Below are positions 8,024 through 15,821 of a DNA stretch of 60,705 bases, piece by piece. Below the pieces are notes generated by a model that worked only from the letters and a program-made list of their open reading frames with translations, was not told where the DNA came from and did no database searches. This DNA is from Syntrophomonadaceae bacterium (GTDB lineage Bacteria > Bacillota > Syntrophomonadia > Syntrophomonadales > Syntrophothermaceae): contig JAAYAC010000084.1 in assembly GCA_012719535.1 (NCBI GenBank), positions 1 through 60,705 on the forward strand, written 5' to 3'. The position numbers were made by a program, and so were the translations under genes. Each line of letters starts with the position of its first letter. Positions within the stretch are counted from its first letter, which is position 1.

Positions 8024-9106
8024 TCAGTCCCCGAAACTTATGCCCACTGCCTTGGCTGCCTGCACCAGGTCATGGTCTACCGGTACCTTCTTAAGTTCGC
8101 CAATGGCCTCCTGTAAGGTGATGGTAGTTACGAACGGCGTGCGGAGGCTGACCATACTGCCAAAATTCCCGGCCGCAATGGTATCAACTGCTGCAACCCC
8201 ATACCGGGTGGAAAGAATCCGGTCGAAAGCGGTAGGACTACCGCCCCGCTGCAAATGCCCCAGCACGGTCACCCGGGTTTCCCTGCCCGTCAGTCGTTCA
8301 ATGTCCTCGGCCAGTTTGTTGCCAATCCCACCCAGGCGAATGGGATCGTGGCTTTCCGGCACCAGCCTTTGGACTACGAGGTCTCCCCCTTCCTCCCTGG
8401 CCCCTTCGGCCACCACAATAATACTGAATTTCTTGCCCGTGGCTTCCCGCTTGGCAATGGTCTGGGCCACATTTTCGATATGGTAAGGAATCTCGGGAAT
8501 CAAGATTACATCCGCTCCACCGGCGACCCCGGCCTCCAGAGCTATCCATCCGGCATACCTGCCCATCACCTCAAGGATCATCACCCGGTGATGGGACTCG
8601 GCCGTGGTGTGAAGTTTGTCAAGGGCTCCAGTAGCTGTTGCCACGGCCGTATCAAAACCAAAGGTGACATCCGTCCCGGAAATGTCATTGTCTATAGTCT
8701 TAGGTACCCCTACCACTTTAACCCCCTGCTTGAACAGGTTGTAGGCGATGTGTAGACTACCGTCGCCACCAATGACCACCAGAGCCTCAATTCCCAAGTT
8801 CTCCAGGTTCTTGATGGCCTGAGCAGACATATCCCGGAAAACCTTTTGCCCATTCTCCTCCACCAGGTAGTTGAAAGGGTTATCTCGGTTGGTGGTTCCT
8901 AGAATAGTACCCCCGCGGTGTATTATACCAGAGACTGCCGCCAGATCCAGCACGCGATAAGTGTTTTCCACCAGGCCCTTGAAACCGTCCTCGAAGCCGA
9001 TCACCTCCCACCCGTAGAGGTTAATGGCCGACTTGGTCACGGCCCGGATTACAGCGTTCAGCCCGGGGCAATCACCACCCCCGGTCAGGACTCCTATCCT
9101 TTTCAA
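8024..9106 (-). CDS. pfkA: 6-phosphofructokinase, group III type
   Basis: 360 residues. The nucleotide/PPi-binding GGGDCPGLN (9-17), GGDGS (113-117) and the fructose-6-phosphate/catalytic PKTIDND (135-141) are intact. In the PFK family ATP enzymes carry Gly at the position of G116 (E. coli 104) and Gly before TIDND (E. coli 124), while PPi enzymes carry Asp and Lys. This protein has Gly at the first and Lys (K136) at the second, the mixed signature of group III PFKs. It is therefore probably ATP-dependent, but PPi use cannot be excluded. It starts at TTG 9106 with AAAGGAGG upstream and follows the small Cys-rich gene by 4 bases. It catalyses the committed step of glycolysis in the cytosol. 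Confidence 0.92.
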   Translation of the reverse strand: MKRIGVLTGGGDCPGLNAVIRAVTKSAINLYGWEVIGFEDGFKGLVENTYRVLDLAAVSGIIHRGGTILGTTNRDNPFNYLVEENGQKVFRDMSAQAIKNLENLGIEALVVIGGDGSLHIAYNLFKQGVKVVGVPKTIDNDISGTDVTFGFDTAVATATGALDKLHTTAESHHRVMILEVMGRYAGWIALEAGVAGGADVILIPEIPYHIENVAQTIAKREATGKKFSIIVVAEGAREEGGDLVVQRLVPESHDPIRLGGIGNKLAEDIERLTGRETRVTVLGHLQRGGSPTAFDRILSTRYGVAAVDTIAAGNFGSMVSLRTPFVTTITLQEAIGELKKVPVDHDLVQAAKAVGISFGD

Positions 9107-9110
9107 GAAT

Positions 9111-9311
9111 TCACTCTCCTCCTTTCTGGCACGCTACAAACCGCCGGTAAGACCGATCGTACGTCCGCTCTATCTCCGGCGGAAAAAAGCAGCCAGGTAG
9201 CTGGTTTTTCCGCCTGTGATAGGCCACGCACTCACAGCACTTTCCCTTGCGGATGCACCCCGGGTAGGTGCATGTGCATTTCTTCAAGAGTTTTTCCTGG
9301 TTACACTCCAT
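9111..9311 (-). CDS. Small Cys-rich DUF6485-like protein
   Basis: 66 residues with nine cysteines, most in pairs and triplets (C12, C14, C19, C25, C26, C28, C41), ending in a basic/aromatic tail. The pattern suggests metal or Fe-S binding and resembles small cytosolic proteins now grouped as DUF6485. I chose the ATG at 9311 because GGGGTGA lies 5 bases upstream; the open frame extends to 9416 without another ribosome binding site. It ends 4 bases before pfkA, so the two are surely co-transcribed. The function is unknown. Confidence 0.65.
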   Translation of the reverse strand: MECNQEKLLKKCTCTYPGCIRKGKCCECVAYHRRKNQLPGCFFPPEIERTYDRSYRRFVACQKGGE

Positions 9312-9507
9312 TATTTCACCCCATTGTGAACTACCCCTCACTTCGCAAGCTCGGGGAGGAGCTTCTGGCTTTACCACCCCGTACCACCGCGGCGGTTCCA
9401 CCTGGGTCCCTTCCAAGCCTCATACTACCGCCTTTCATCCCCTCCCTTCGCCCTCGCTGCCGTGCTACCGCAAGGAAGGCTTAGAAGGGTCTTCTTGGTG
9501 GCTAAGA

Positions 9508-9535
9508 TAAAAGGGTGGTTTACGCCACCCCTTTC
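9508..9535 (-). terminator. Intrinsic terminator after htrA
   Basis: On the minus strand, GGGTGG and CCACCC form a GC-rich stem (extended by flanking AAAGG/CCTTTT) around CGTAAA, followed by TTTTATCTT. It lies about 50 bases past the htrA stop codon. Confidence 0.8.
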
Positions 9536-9583
9536 ATTATTCTGCAAAACAGCTTCATCTTCCTGCCGTTCTCCACAATCTTT

Positions 9584-10744
9584 CTACGGCTTTTCATCCA
9601 GGGTCAGGGTTACGGTAAGACGTTGTTGCCCGCGGATTACTTCCAGCTTCAAAGTATCTCCAACTTTCTTTTGGTCCAAGACTTCCTTGAGTTCCTGGTA
9701 GTTTCTTATCTCTTTCCCGTCCATCTTAACTATGATGTCTTGAACTCTTAGGCCTGCCCGGGCAGCAGGCGTGTTGGGCATTACCTGCGCCACCATAACT
9801 CCCTGGGATACGGGGATTCCTAACTGGCTGGCGATTTGCCGGTCTACATCCCGCAGCCCTACACCTATATACGGGCGCAGCACCTTACCCTCCTTGATAA
9901 GCTGGTCCAGTACCTCTTTGGCTGTGTTAATTGGTATGGCGAAACCAATTCCCTGCGCCTGCGCATTGACGGCGGTGTTTATACCGATAAGCTCGCCGGT
10001 GATGGAGAGAAGAGGTCCACCACTATTACCCGGGTTTATGGCGGCGTCCGTCTGAATCAGGTTCTTATACTCCCGGTCCCCAATGGTCATCGGCCGACCC
10101 TTGGCGCTGACCACCCCGACGGTAACCGTGTGGTCCAGACCGTACGGGTTCCCGATGGCAATTACCCAATCACCCACACGCATGCGGTCTGAGTTGCCCA
10201 TCTGTAATGTAGCAAACTTGCGGTTCGATTCAAGCTTGAGGACCGCCAGGTCAAGCTGGTGATCCTGCCCCACAATGCGAGCCGGAATGGCTTCGCTGAC
10301 CCCCCTTACCTTGACCTCTATCTTTACCGCGTTTTCCACCACGTGCTGATTGGTAAGCACGTACCCGTCCGCTGATATGATGCATCCCGTACCAATTCCC
10401 TTTTCGTAGCTCGATCTCGGAATAATCCTGAAGCGATCCCCAAAGAAGTCCCGGAAGAACGGGTCATTAAAAAATGGATCTATGCTGCCGTCACTAACCT
10501 TAACCGTGGCCTCAATATTGACGACGGCCGGGCTAACGCGGTCCACCATATCCGCTATCCCGGTCGGCCCGATAACCACAGTCCGCGCCGGTGTGCTTTC
10601 CGGGGTTGTGGCAGCCTGGCCAACACCATTATCCACCCAGCCATCAAAAAGGGAGGCATGACCGTTACTGACAACCAGAACCCCTCCTATGACGATACCG
10701 ATAAGCAGGATAAGAACGGTTCGCAATACCCCATTCTTTCGCAT
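9584..10744 (-). CDS. htrA: HtrA/DegP-type membrane-anchored serine protease
   Basis: 386 residues. A signal-anchor helix at about 7-26 places the rest outside the membrane. The trypsin-like domain has the catalytic triad His134 (TNQHVV), Asp165 (QLDLAV) and Ser241 (GNSGGP), and one PDZ domain follows from about 290. A flexible F/D-rich loop (about 89-102) follows the first strand, as in other HtrA proteins. The start at 10744 is fixed by AAGGAGGGAGAAC directly upstream; an in-frame start 30 bases earlier overlaps that site. It probably acts in cell-surface protein quality control. The gene is monocistronic, with its own terminator and a plausible promoter. Confidence 0.93.
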   Translation of the reverse strand: MRKNGVLRTVLILLIGIVIGGVLVVSNGHASLFDGWVDNGVGQAATTPESTPARTVVIGPTGIADMVDRVSPAVVNIEATVKVSDGSIDPFFNDPFFRDFFGDRFRIIPRSSYEKGIGTGCIISADGYVLTNQHVVENAVKIEVKVRGVSEAIPARIVGQDHQLDLAVLKLESNRKFATLQMGNSDRMRVGDWVIAIGNPYGLDHTVTVGVVSAKGRPMTIGDREYKNLIQTDAAINPGNSGGPLLSITGELIGINTAVNAQAQGIGFAIPINTAKEVLDQLIKEGKVLRPYIGVGLRDVDRQIASQLGIPVSQGVMVAQVMPNTPAARAGLRVQDIIVKMDGKEIRNYQELKEVLDQKKVGDTLKLEVIRGQQRLTVTLTLDEKP

Positions 10745-10794
10745 GTTCTCCCTCCTTAATAATAACAATACCAAACGTCTGTACAGTCAGGCTT

Positions 10795-10823
10795 CGTATA
10801 TATTTTACCACCAGTCATGCCAA
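10795..10823 (-). promoter_or_regulatory. Possible htrA promoter
   Basis: On the minus strand TTGGCA, a 17-base spacer and TATACG lie about 50 bases before the htrA start. The -35 is good and the -10 is moderate. Confidence 0.45.
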
Positions 10824-10857
10824 CTGACCAAACAAAAGCTCGCCATCCTTGACTGCA

Positions 10858-10896
10858 TAGTTATACATGCATATTCACGCACTGGATGCATAACTA
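10858..10896. repeat. Imperfect inverted repeat upstream of htrA
   Basis: TAGTTAT..ATGCAT on the left and ATGCATAACTA on the right form an interrupted dyad about 39 bases long. It lies roughly 35 bases upstream of the putative htrA -35 element, where an activator could bind. No known operator was recognised. Confidence 0.35.
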
Positions 10897-11013
10897 TTCA
10901 GGGCACCGGCCGGCAGCAGGTGCTTTCTGGCGGGGGCTGTCCTTGAACGGCGGACATTTTCCTCTGCCAACATTTGTTTAGGTGTGCTTCGGGGTGGTTT
11001 TGGTCGGCTAGGC

Positions 11014-11041
11014 AAAGAAAAACCCCGGGGGATCCCGGGGT
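11014..11041 (-). terminator. Strong intrinsic terminator
   Basis: On the minus strand ACCCCGGG and CCCGGGGT form an 8-bp GC-rich stem with a four-base loop, followed at once by TTTTTCTTTG. It would end transcripts coming from the AAA ATPase gene at 11585-12793 and the decayed stretch after it. Confidence 0.85.
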
Positions 11042-11131
11042 GCCGGTGGTGCCTGGCTGGGTTTACCGGGTCAGAGCACTCGCTCTTTTCGTACTTCACG
11101 ATATCAATTAGAGAATTCCGATTGAGGTCGT

Positions 11132-11583
11132 CTACAACATACAACGTCCCCCTGCCTTACCCGCCAGTTCTCTGAGAAATACCTTGTTTGATTCAAGCCC
11201 TATGGGTACGTATGCCCTCTTATCGTAAACCCGCAGGTCTTCCTTGCGGATGGTCAGGCCTCTTTCACCCCGGAGGAGGCTGGCTTTTTTAGCCTGGATA
11301 ATGGTTTCCGGGACTGCCAGGTCCCCTGTCCAGTAGCGAACGCTCACCGGCACCGTCTTGTTGCGGTTGATATATTCGGCCTGTGACGGGATGCAACCGG
11401 CTTGGCCGCTTTTCTGGTAGTGCCTGGATTTGCCCGGGGAGCGCCGGATGCTCCTCCTGATTAGGCCTCGATGTCGCATTTGTGCTGTAGCAAATACTGG
11501 GTAAGCTCTTTCCCTGGCGAACTTTTCGGCTGGTTGCGAAGCTGGAAGCAGGAGGATGAAATGAAATTCGGGTAAAAGCAGGG
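11132..11583 (-). pseudogene. Unassigned open stretch after the AAA ATPase, probably decayed
   Basis: After the amber stop of the ATPase (TAG) the same phase stays open for about 150 codons. The central part, about 11140-11370, reads like protein, with an alternating pattern around YWTGDLAVPETIIQAKK. The first 60 codons look non-coding, and there is no ribosome binding site before any start codon (the only ATG is at about 11479). The gene that normally follows this kind of ATPase may have been deleted or scrambled. I do not recognise a family. A short plus-strand frame at 11471-11575 is equally unconvincing. The rest of 10824-11131 holds only the dyad and the terminator listed separately. Confidence 0.3.
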
Positions 11584-11584
11584 G

Positions 11585-12793
11585 CTAATAATCCTGGGGT
11601 GTGAGCGTCTTCTCGGTCGCGATCAACTCACTACGGCCTATATCCTTAATCCGGCGGGCCCCGCCCACAAAGGTGTCTTCCGTCTCTTCCTTTTCCGCGG
11701 CAGGCTTACCCCTGCTTGCCTTGTCCCAGAGGCCGAGGATGCTTTCCTTAGTTGACCTGGCCTCCAGGCTATTCATTATCTTAACCAGCATATCGCCGTC
11801 AACCCGGTGTTTCAGGGCCAGGGGTACCATTTCAATTACATCGGCCACCGTAGGCTGTTTTCTTGTTTTTAGCAGGCTGTACAGCAGCGCTCCTTGCTGA
11901 ATTGCCTCTATGGCTCGTAGGCTTTCCAGGTTATGTTTAATATAAATCCTGGCAATGAAATTGCGCAGAAAGTCAGGCATTTCCACCATACCATACCCCC
12001 GGCCGATCTCTATGAGCCGCTGGCGGTTTTCATTATGGCGGTCGGCCACCTCGGCTTCCTTGCCGGGGTCATTTCTCTCCCTGGACTTTGAAAGCATCTG
12101 GGCAACCACTTCTACCGAAGCCGGCCTTCCCATATAATAAACCATATCAAAACGGTCGGAAAGTTGTCTGCGAACCTCTTCCAGGGGGCCGGGCTCTTCG
12201 TCGGGGTTGGAAGCAGCCCATATAGTAACCGCGATAGGAATTTCGACCACCGGCAGGCCAGCTTCCTCGATCTGTAACCTACCAGGCTTTTGCCCCATCA
12301 CATCTAGCAGGATGTCGGTGATCTCCGGTGACGTGTCGGCCAGGCGGTTGATCTCGTCGATGAATATGATGCCCCGATGAGCCTGGGGAATTATACCAGG
12401 TAGCAGCGCTGCCTCCGGGTTGTTAGGGTCCGTGATCTTGGCCAGATCGATGCTGCCCGCCACCGTGCCTACCTTGGCCGAGTGGGATATCTCCAGATAA
12501 GGCATGGTGATTTCCTCGGTGCCAAGGGCCTCAATTTCACTGGCATTGAGGTTCCGGTGTAGCGGGCAGTGCGGGTTTCGAGGGTCGCAGTTGTATATAC
12601 ATCCTTTAATCCTGACGATGGTGGGTAGGATATCCCTGGCAGCCCGCATGATGGTGGTTTTGCCTGTACCCCGCAGCCCTTCGGCGTGAATATGAAAGGG
12701 CTCGCCGTAGTGTGTCGAGGCTATGGACATTTCCACCAGCTCAAACAGGGTCTGGTTACCATCATGCCTGGACAGATCAGCGTATCGCTTCAT
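11585..12793 (-). CDS. Magnesium-chelatase-I-like AAA+ ATPase
   Basis: 402 residues of the BchI/ChlI-related AAA+ group. Walker A GLRGTGKTT is at 39-47 and Walker B IFIDEINR at about 143-150, followed by a sensor-type ASNPDEEPG segment. A Cys trio at 65, 69 and 76 sits between them. ATPases of this branch usually work with a von Willebrand-A (MIDAS) partner, as MoxR or chelatase D-subunit systems do. None is present here, and the downstream DNA looks decayed. ATG 12793 has GGAGTGGAG upstream. It is divergent from the PAS-protein gene. It probably acts as a cytosolic remodelling ATPase; tetrapyrrole chelation is not supported by context. Confidence 0.75.
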   Translation of the reverse strand: MKRYADLSRHDGNQTLFELVEMSIASTHYGEPFHIHAEGLRGTGKTTIMRAARDILPTIVRIKGCIYNCDPRNPHCPLHRNLNASEIEALGTEEITMPYLEISHSAKVGTVAGSIDLAKITDPNNPEAALLPGIIPQAHRGIIFIDEINRLADTSPEITDILLDVMGQKPGRLQIEEAGLPVVEIPIAVTIWAASNPDEEPGPLEEVRRQLSDRFDMVYYMGRPASVEVVAQMLSKSRERNDPGKEAEVADRHNENRQRLIEIGRGYGMVEMPDFLRNFIARIYIKHNLESLRAIEAIQQGALLYSLLKTRKQPTVADVIEMVPLALKHRVDGDMLVKIMNSLEARSTKESILGLWDKASRGKPAAEKEETEDTFVGGARRIKDIGRSELIATEKTLTPQDY

Positions 12794-12897
12794 ATCTCCA
12801 CTCCCATTCGATAGCCTTGTTACCGGTCACCGAGATATTCTTCTAATTATATCTTAGCTTAGAAGGTGCACTTTTTCACCACCCAATGCTAACCGTC

Positions 12898-12926
12898 TTG
12901 CAGGTCACGTCAAGAGAATAAATAAT
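12898..12926 (+). promoter_or_regulatory. Putative promoter of the PAS protein gene
   Basis: TTGCAG, a 17-base spacer and AATAAT end about 35 bases before the ATG at 12962. The intergenic region is shared with the divergent ATPase gene, whose side shows a TATAAT at about 12846 without a good -35. Confidence 0.5.
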
Positions 12927-12961
12927 TAGATCAGAAGCGTCAAGCAAAGGAGGAGGCGTAC

Positions 12962-14857
12962 ATGAGTACTGGCAAGCTGGGTTTCAGAACCCTGCTGGAC
13001 AGTGTGGGGAACCCGGTACTGGCTCTCAGGAAAAACTTCCAGGTAATGTACTGCAACCCCTCTTATGCCGAGTTTGTTGGTCTGATACCTGGCGAATTGG
13101 AAGGAAAGAACCTGTTAGAACTGTTTCCCGAGGTGGTAGGGTCTCCTTCGCACCTGGCATATCTCCACGTCCTGGAGACGGGGGAAACCAGGGAGGTGAA
13201 CCAGAAACTGGGGAACCGTTACCTCCGGGAAAACGTCTATAGAACCCCCTGGGGCATTATATCTATAGGCGAAGAAACCACGGAATACCACCGGCTGGCT
13301 GAGTTTGCCAATGCCTCTCAAGCCGAAGGCCAGGCAATACTGGAATCCGTACATGATGCGGTTATAATTTATGATGCGCATACCGGCGACATTATGAACG
13401 CCAACAACCAGGCTCTCAAAATGTTCGGCTACAACCTGGAACAGATGCTGCGCCTGAATATACGTAATCTCAGCAGCGGACAACCTCCTTATACCAGGGA
13501 GGACTTCTGGCAGGTTTTAAAGAAAGCCGTGTACTCGCAAGTACAGCCTCTGGAGTGGGAAGCGCGGGATAGAACCGGTCGCCTGTTCTGGATTGAGATT
13601 GGGGCAAAACGTGCCCTGATCGGGGGCGAGGAGTGTCTGGTAAGTCCTGTGCGGGATATCACCGGCATAAAACAACTCCAGGCCGCTTTGCGGAAAAGTG
13701 AGGAACGGTACCGGGAACTGGTGGACAACACCAGCGACATGATATACGTCCACGACCTCGACGGCAGGTTTATCTTTGTCAACAAGGCTGCCGAGAGAAT
13801 AACCGGTTACTGGCGCGAGGAACTGCTTAAAATGAATATCGAGCAGCTGGTGGCTCATGATTACCTGCAACTCTTACAGTCCATGGCCTACCGGAGAAAG
13901 TCCAAACTGAAAGGAAACACTTATGAACTGGAGATTGAAAACCGGCATGGGGAGCGCGTCTTTTTGGACATAAGTACCTGGCCGGTTTACCGGGCGGGCA
14001 AACCGGTTGCCGTTCAAGGAATCGCCAGGGATGTTACGGAACGCAAGCTTGCCGAACTGGCAAGTATGCAAACCCAGGAGGACGCCCAGGATATCATTAA
14101 CCACCTGCCGGACGCAACTCTGGTGGTTAACACCGAGGGCAAGGTGGTGGTTTGGAACAAGGCGATGGAAGAGTTGACCGGGGTAAAGGCTGAAGATATG
14201 CTAGGTAAGGGCGATTACCAGTATGCTGTACCTTTTTACGGAACTACCCGGCCCCTCCTGGTAGGCCTTCTCCTTAGACCCTACGAGGTGCAAAAATACT
14301 ATTGCGTGTACCATCACGAGAATTTCGTCCTCATCGGCGAAACCGATGCTACCCATCTGCGGGGGAAGGGACAATATTTGTGGGGTACCGCCTCACCCAT
14401 ATATGACAGTACGGGCAGGCTGCTGGGGGCGGTGGAATGCCTTCGGGATTTCACCGAACAGCGTAGGATCAGAGAAGCCCTGTACATTTCTGAAAGGCAG
14501 TTGCGGCAGCAGATCGGACTTCTCAAAGGAGTGCTCGACAACCTCGGCTATATGGTTTGGACGTGTGACACCGCCGGAAAGTTGACCTTCATTAACAAAA
14601 AGTCTGAATACGAACTTGGATGCAGGCGTGAAGACCTGTTAGATAAAAACTTGTTAGAACTGGTGAGCGCAGAACAGCGGCCTATACTGCAAAGAGAGCT
14701 GTTGGACAGGCTGCCGCAGGGAGCTGCAGGAAGCTGGAGGTTTACCATCCACTTGGCCAGCGGGACGGCATACCCGGCACAACTTAATGCTACTCCGCTA
14801 CTCGAGGAAGAACAGGTACTGGGTGCCATGTTGCAACTGGAACCGGTCACCGGTTGA
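12962..14857 (+). CDS. Protein of five PAS domains without an output domain
   Basis: 631 residues that can be divided into five consecutive PAS sensor modules at roughly 8-110, 122-237, 245-362, 372-500 and 515-630. The repeated hallmarks are an asparagine-rich FVN/FIN strand (for example IFVNKAAERITGY) and PAC-like ends (VRDITGIKQL, ARDVTERKL, LRDFTEQRRI). There are no membrane helices. No histidine kinase, GGDEF, EAL, sigma-54 or HTH domain follows: the frame stops right after the fifth PAS and a terminator hairpin comes 40 bases later. It begins with AGGAGGAGG and ATG 12962. Either it is a stand-alone cytosolic sensor acting through a partner, or a kinase that lost its catalytic half. Confidence 0.85.
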   Translation: MSTGKLGFRTLLDSVGNPVLALRKNFQVMYCNPSYAEFVGLIPGELEGKNLLELFPEVVGSPSHLAYLHVLETGETREVNQKLGNRYLRENVYRTPWGIISIGEETTEYHRLAEFANASQAEGQAILESVHDAVIIYDAHTGDIMNANNQALKMFGYNLEQMLRLNIRNLSSGQPPYTREDFWQVLKKAVYSQVQPLEWEARDRTGRLFWIEIGAKRALIGGEECLVSPVRDITGIKQLQAALRKSEERYRELVDNTSDMIYVHDLDGRFIFVNKAAERITGYWREELLKMNIEQLVAHDYLQLLQSMAYRRKSKLKGNTYELEIENRHGERVFLDISTWPVYRAGKPVAVQGIARDVTERKLAELASMQTQEDAQDIINHLPDATLVVNTEGKVVVWNKAMEELTGVKAEDMLGKGDYQYAVPFYGTTRPLLVGLLLRPYEVQKYYCVYHHENFVLIGETDATHLRGKGQYLWGTASPIYDSTGRLLGAVECLRDFTEQRRIREALYISERQLRQQIGLLKGVLDNLGYMVWTCDTAGKLTFINKKSEYELGCRREDLLDKNLLELVSAEQRPILQRELLDRLPQGAAGSWRFTIHLASGTAYPAQLNATPLLEEEQVLGAMLQLEPVTG

Positions 14858-15338
14858 CACAAAACCACTCAGTCGAGCAGTGTGCCTTACGATTAAATGG
14901 CCGGACACGTTATCGAACGTGACCGGCCATTCATTTAAATGGAGACTCCTCCTATGGCCATCCTTTCTAGTACTGGTACGCTTCCTGGAATATCTCTTTA
15001 TCGGCCAGGGACCGTACCTTTCCGGTACTCTCCGTAGTAACCCGGTTGTCGCAATTTCTGGTGTCTCTTCAGGTTGTGGCGGTACAACTGCCGCTTTTTC
15101 TTGGGCGAGTCTCTTTTCATACCACTGGTACGCTTCCTTGTACTTTATCTTATCTTCGGCGCGTACCTTTTCAAAATAAGCCCGCCGTTTGGCTTGCCGC
15201 GCCAGGGCCGCCGCCTCAATCTGCAAGGTTACCAGGTAGATTATATAGATATCCGGCTCTGGAAAACTTGTTTTCTTCCCCGGTAAAACTTAGAATATAA
15301 CAATATGGAGGATTAATTCAACTGTCCTGGAGGAGTGT
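14858..15338. other. 480-base region between the PAS gene and the DUF523 gene
   Basis: It contains the terminator at 14894-14936. On the minus strand a lysine/glutamate-rich open stretch from about 15290 down to 14798 includes RQAKRRAYFEKVR and KYKEAYQWYEKR, and has a proline-rich middle. Its only start is a TTG at 15226 with no ribosome binding site, and its frame runs through the terminator hairpin. It is best read as a gene remnant or chance frame rather than an intact gene. Confidence 0.4.
14894..14936 (+). terminator. Terminator-like hairpin after the PAS gene
   Basis: A long, nearly perfect stem (AATGGCCGG and ACGTT paired with AACGT and CCGGCCATT, loop ATCG) is followed by TCATTT. Flanking AAAT/ATTT makes it look usable from either side. 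Confidence 0.75.
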
Positions 15339-15821
15339 ATGATACTGGTCAGCGCGTGCTTGTGCGGTCATAACTGTACCTACCGCGGGGACAACCATCA
15401 CCACCCTCTTTTTGCTCGCCTCTGCCGGGAAGGCCGGGCGATTCCGGTATGCCCGGAGCAACTGGGGGGATTGCCTACTCCACGCCCGCCCAGTGAGATC
15501 CTGAACGGGGACGGGTATGATGTATTGAAAGACGTGGCGCGGGTCGTTAATAGTGAAGGCTCAGACGTCAGCCGGTTTTTCGTAAAGGGAGCCGTCGCCA
15601 CTCTGGACGTGGCCCGTCGCGTCGGGGCTTGCCGGGCCGTGTTGAAAGCGCGTAGTCCCTCTTGCGGGTCGGGAAAAATATATGACGGTACCTTTTCCGG
15701 TCGCTTACGCCCGGGAGACGGAGTTACTACCGCCCTCCTGCGCCAGCATGGCATTGAGGTTTGCTCGGATGAAGAGTACCTGGCAGGACAAGGAGCTGAT
15801 GACGACAGTGAAAGCTGTTAG
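15339..15821 (+). CDS. DUF523 family protein
   Basis: 160 residues of the DUF523 family. Diagnostic cysteines are the CLCGHNCTYRG start (C7, C9, C13), the PVCPEQLGGLPTPRPPSE block and ARSPSCGSG. These Cys-rich proteins are predicted to bind a metal cluster and recur next to sulfur-transfer genes. GGAGGAG precedes ATG 15339. The last 23 bases overlap the following PP-loop gene, so the two are translationally coupled. Homologues in other bacteria were proposed to act in tRNA 2-thiouridine chemistry (TudS-like desulfurase domain). That assignment is from family knowledge, not from this sequence alone. Confidence 0.85.
   Translation: MILVSACLCGHNCTYRGDNHHHPLFARLCREGRAIPVCPEQLGGLPTPRPPSEILNGDGYDVLKDVARVVNSEGSDVSRFFVKGAVATLDVARRVGACRAVLKARSPSCGSGKIYDGTFSGRLRPGDGVTTALLRQHGIEVCSDEEYLAGQGADDDSESC

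Noticed and set aside
9365-9400. T-box-like motif (AGGTGGAACCGCC) on the minus strand upstream of the Cys-rich gene and pfkA
   Set aside because: There is no Stem I, no specifier loop and no terminator/antiterminator pair around it. A glycolytic operon is also not a T-box target. Probably chance in GC-rich sequence.
14798-15226. A 142-codon minus-strand frame in the gap before the DUF523 gene
   Set aside because: It begins with TTG without a ribosome binding site and runs through a terminator hairpin. Noted as a possible remnant only.
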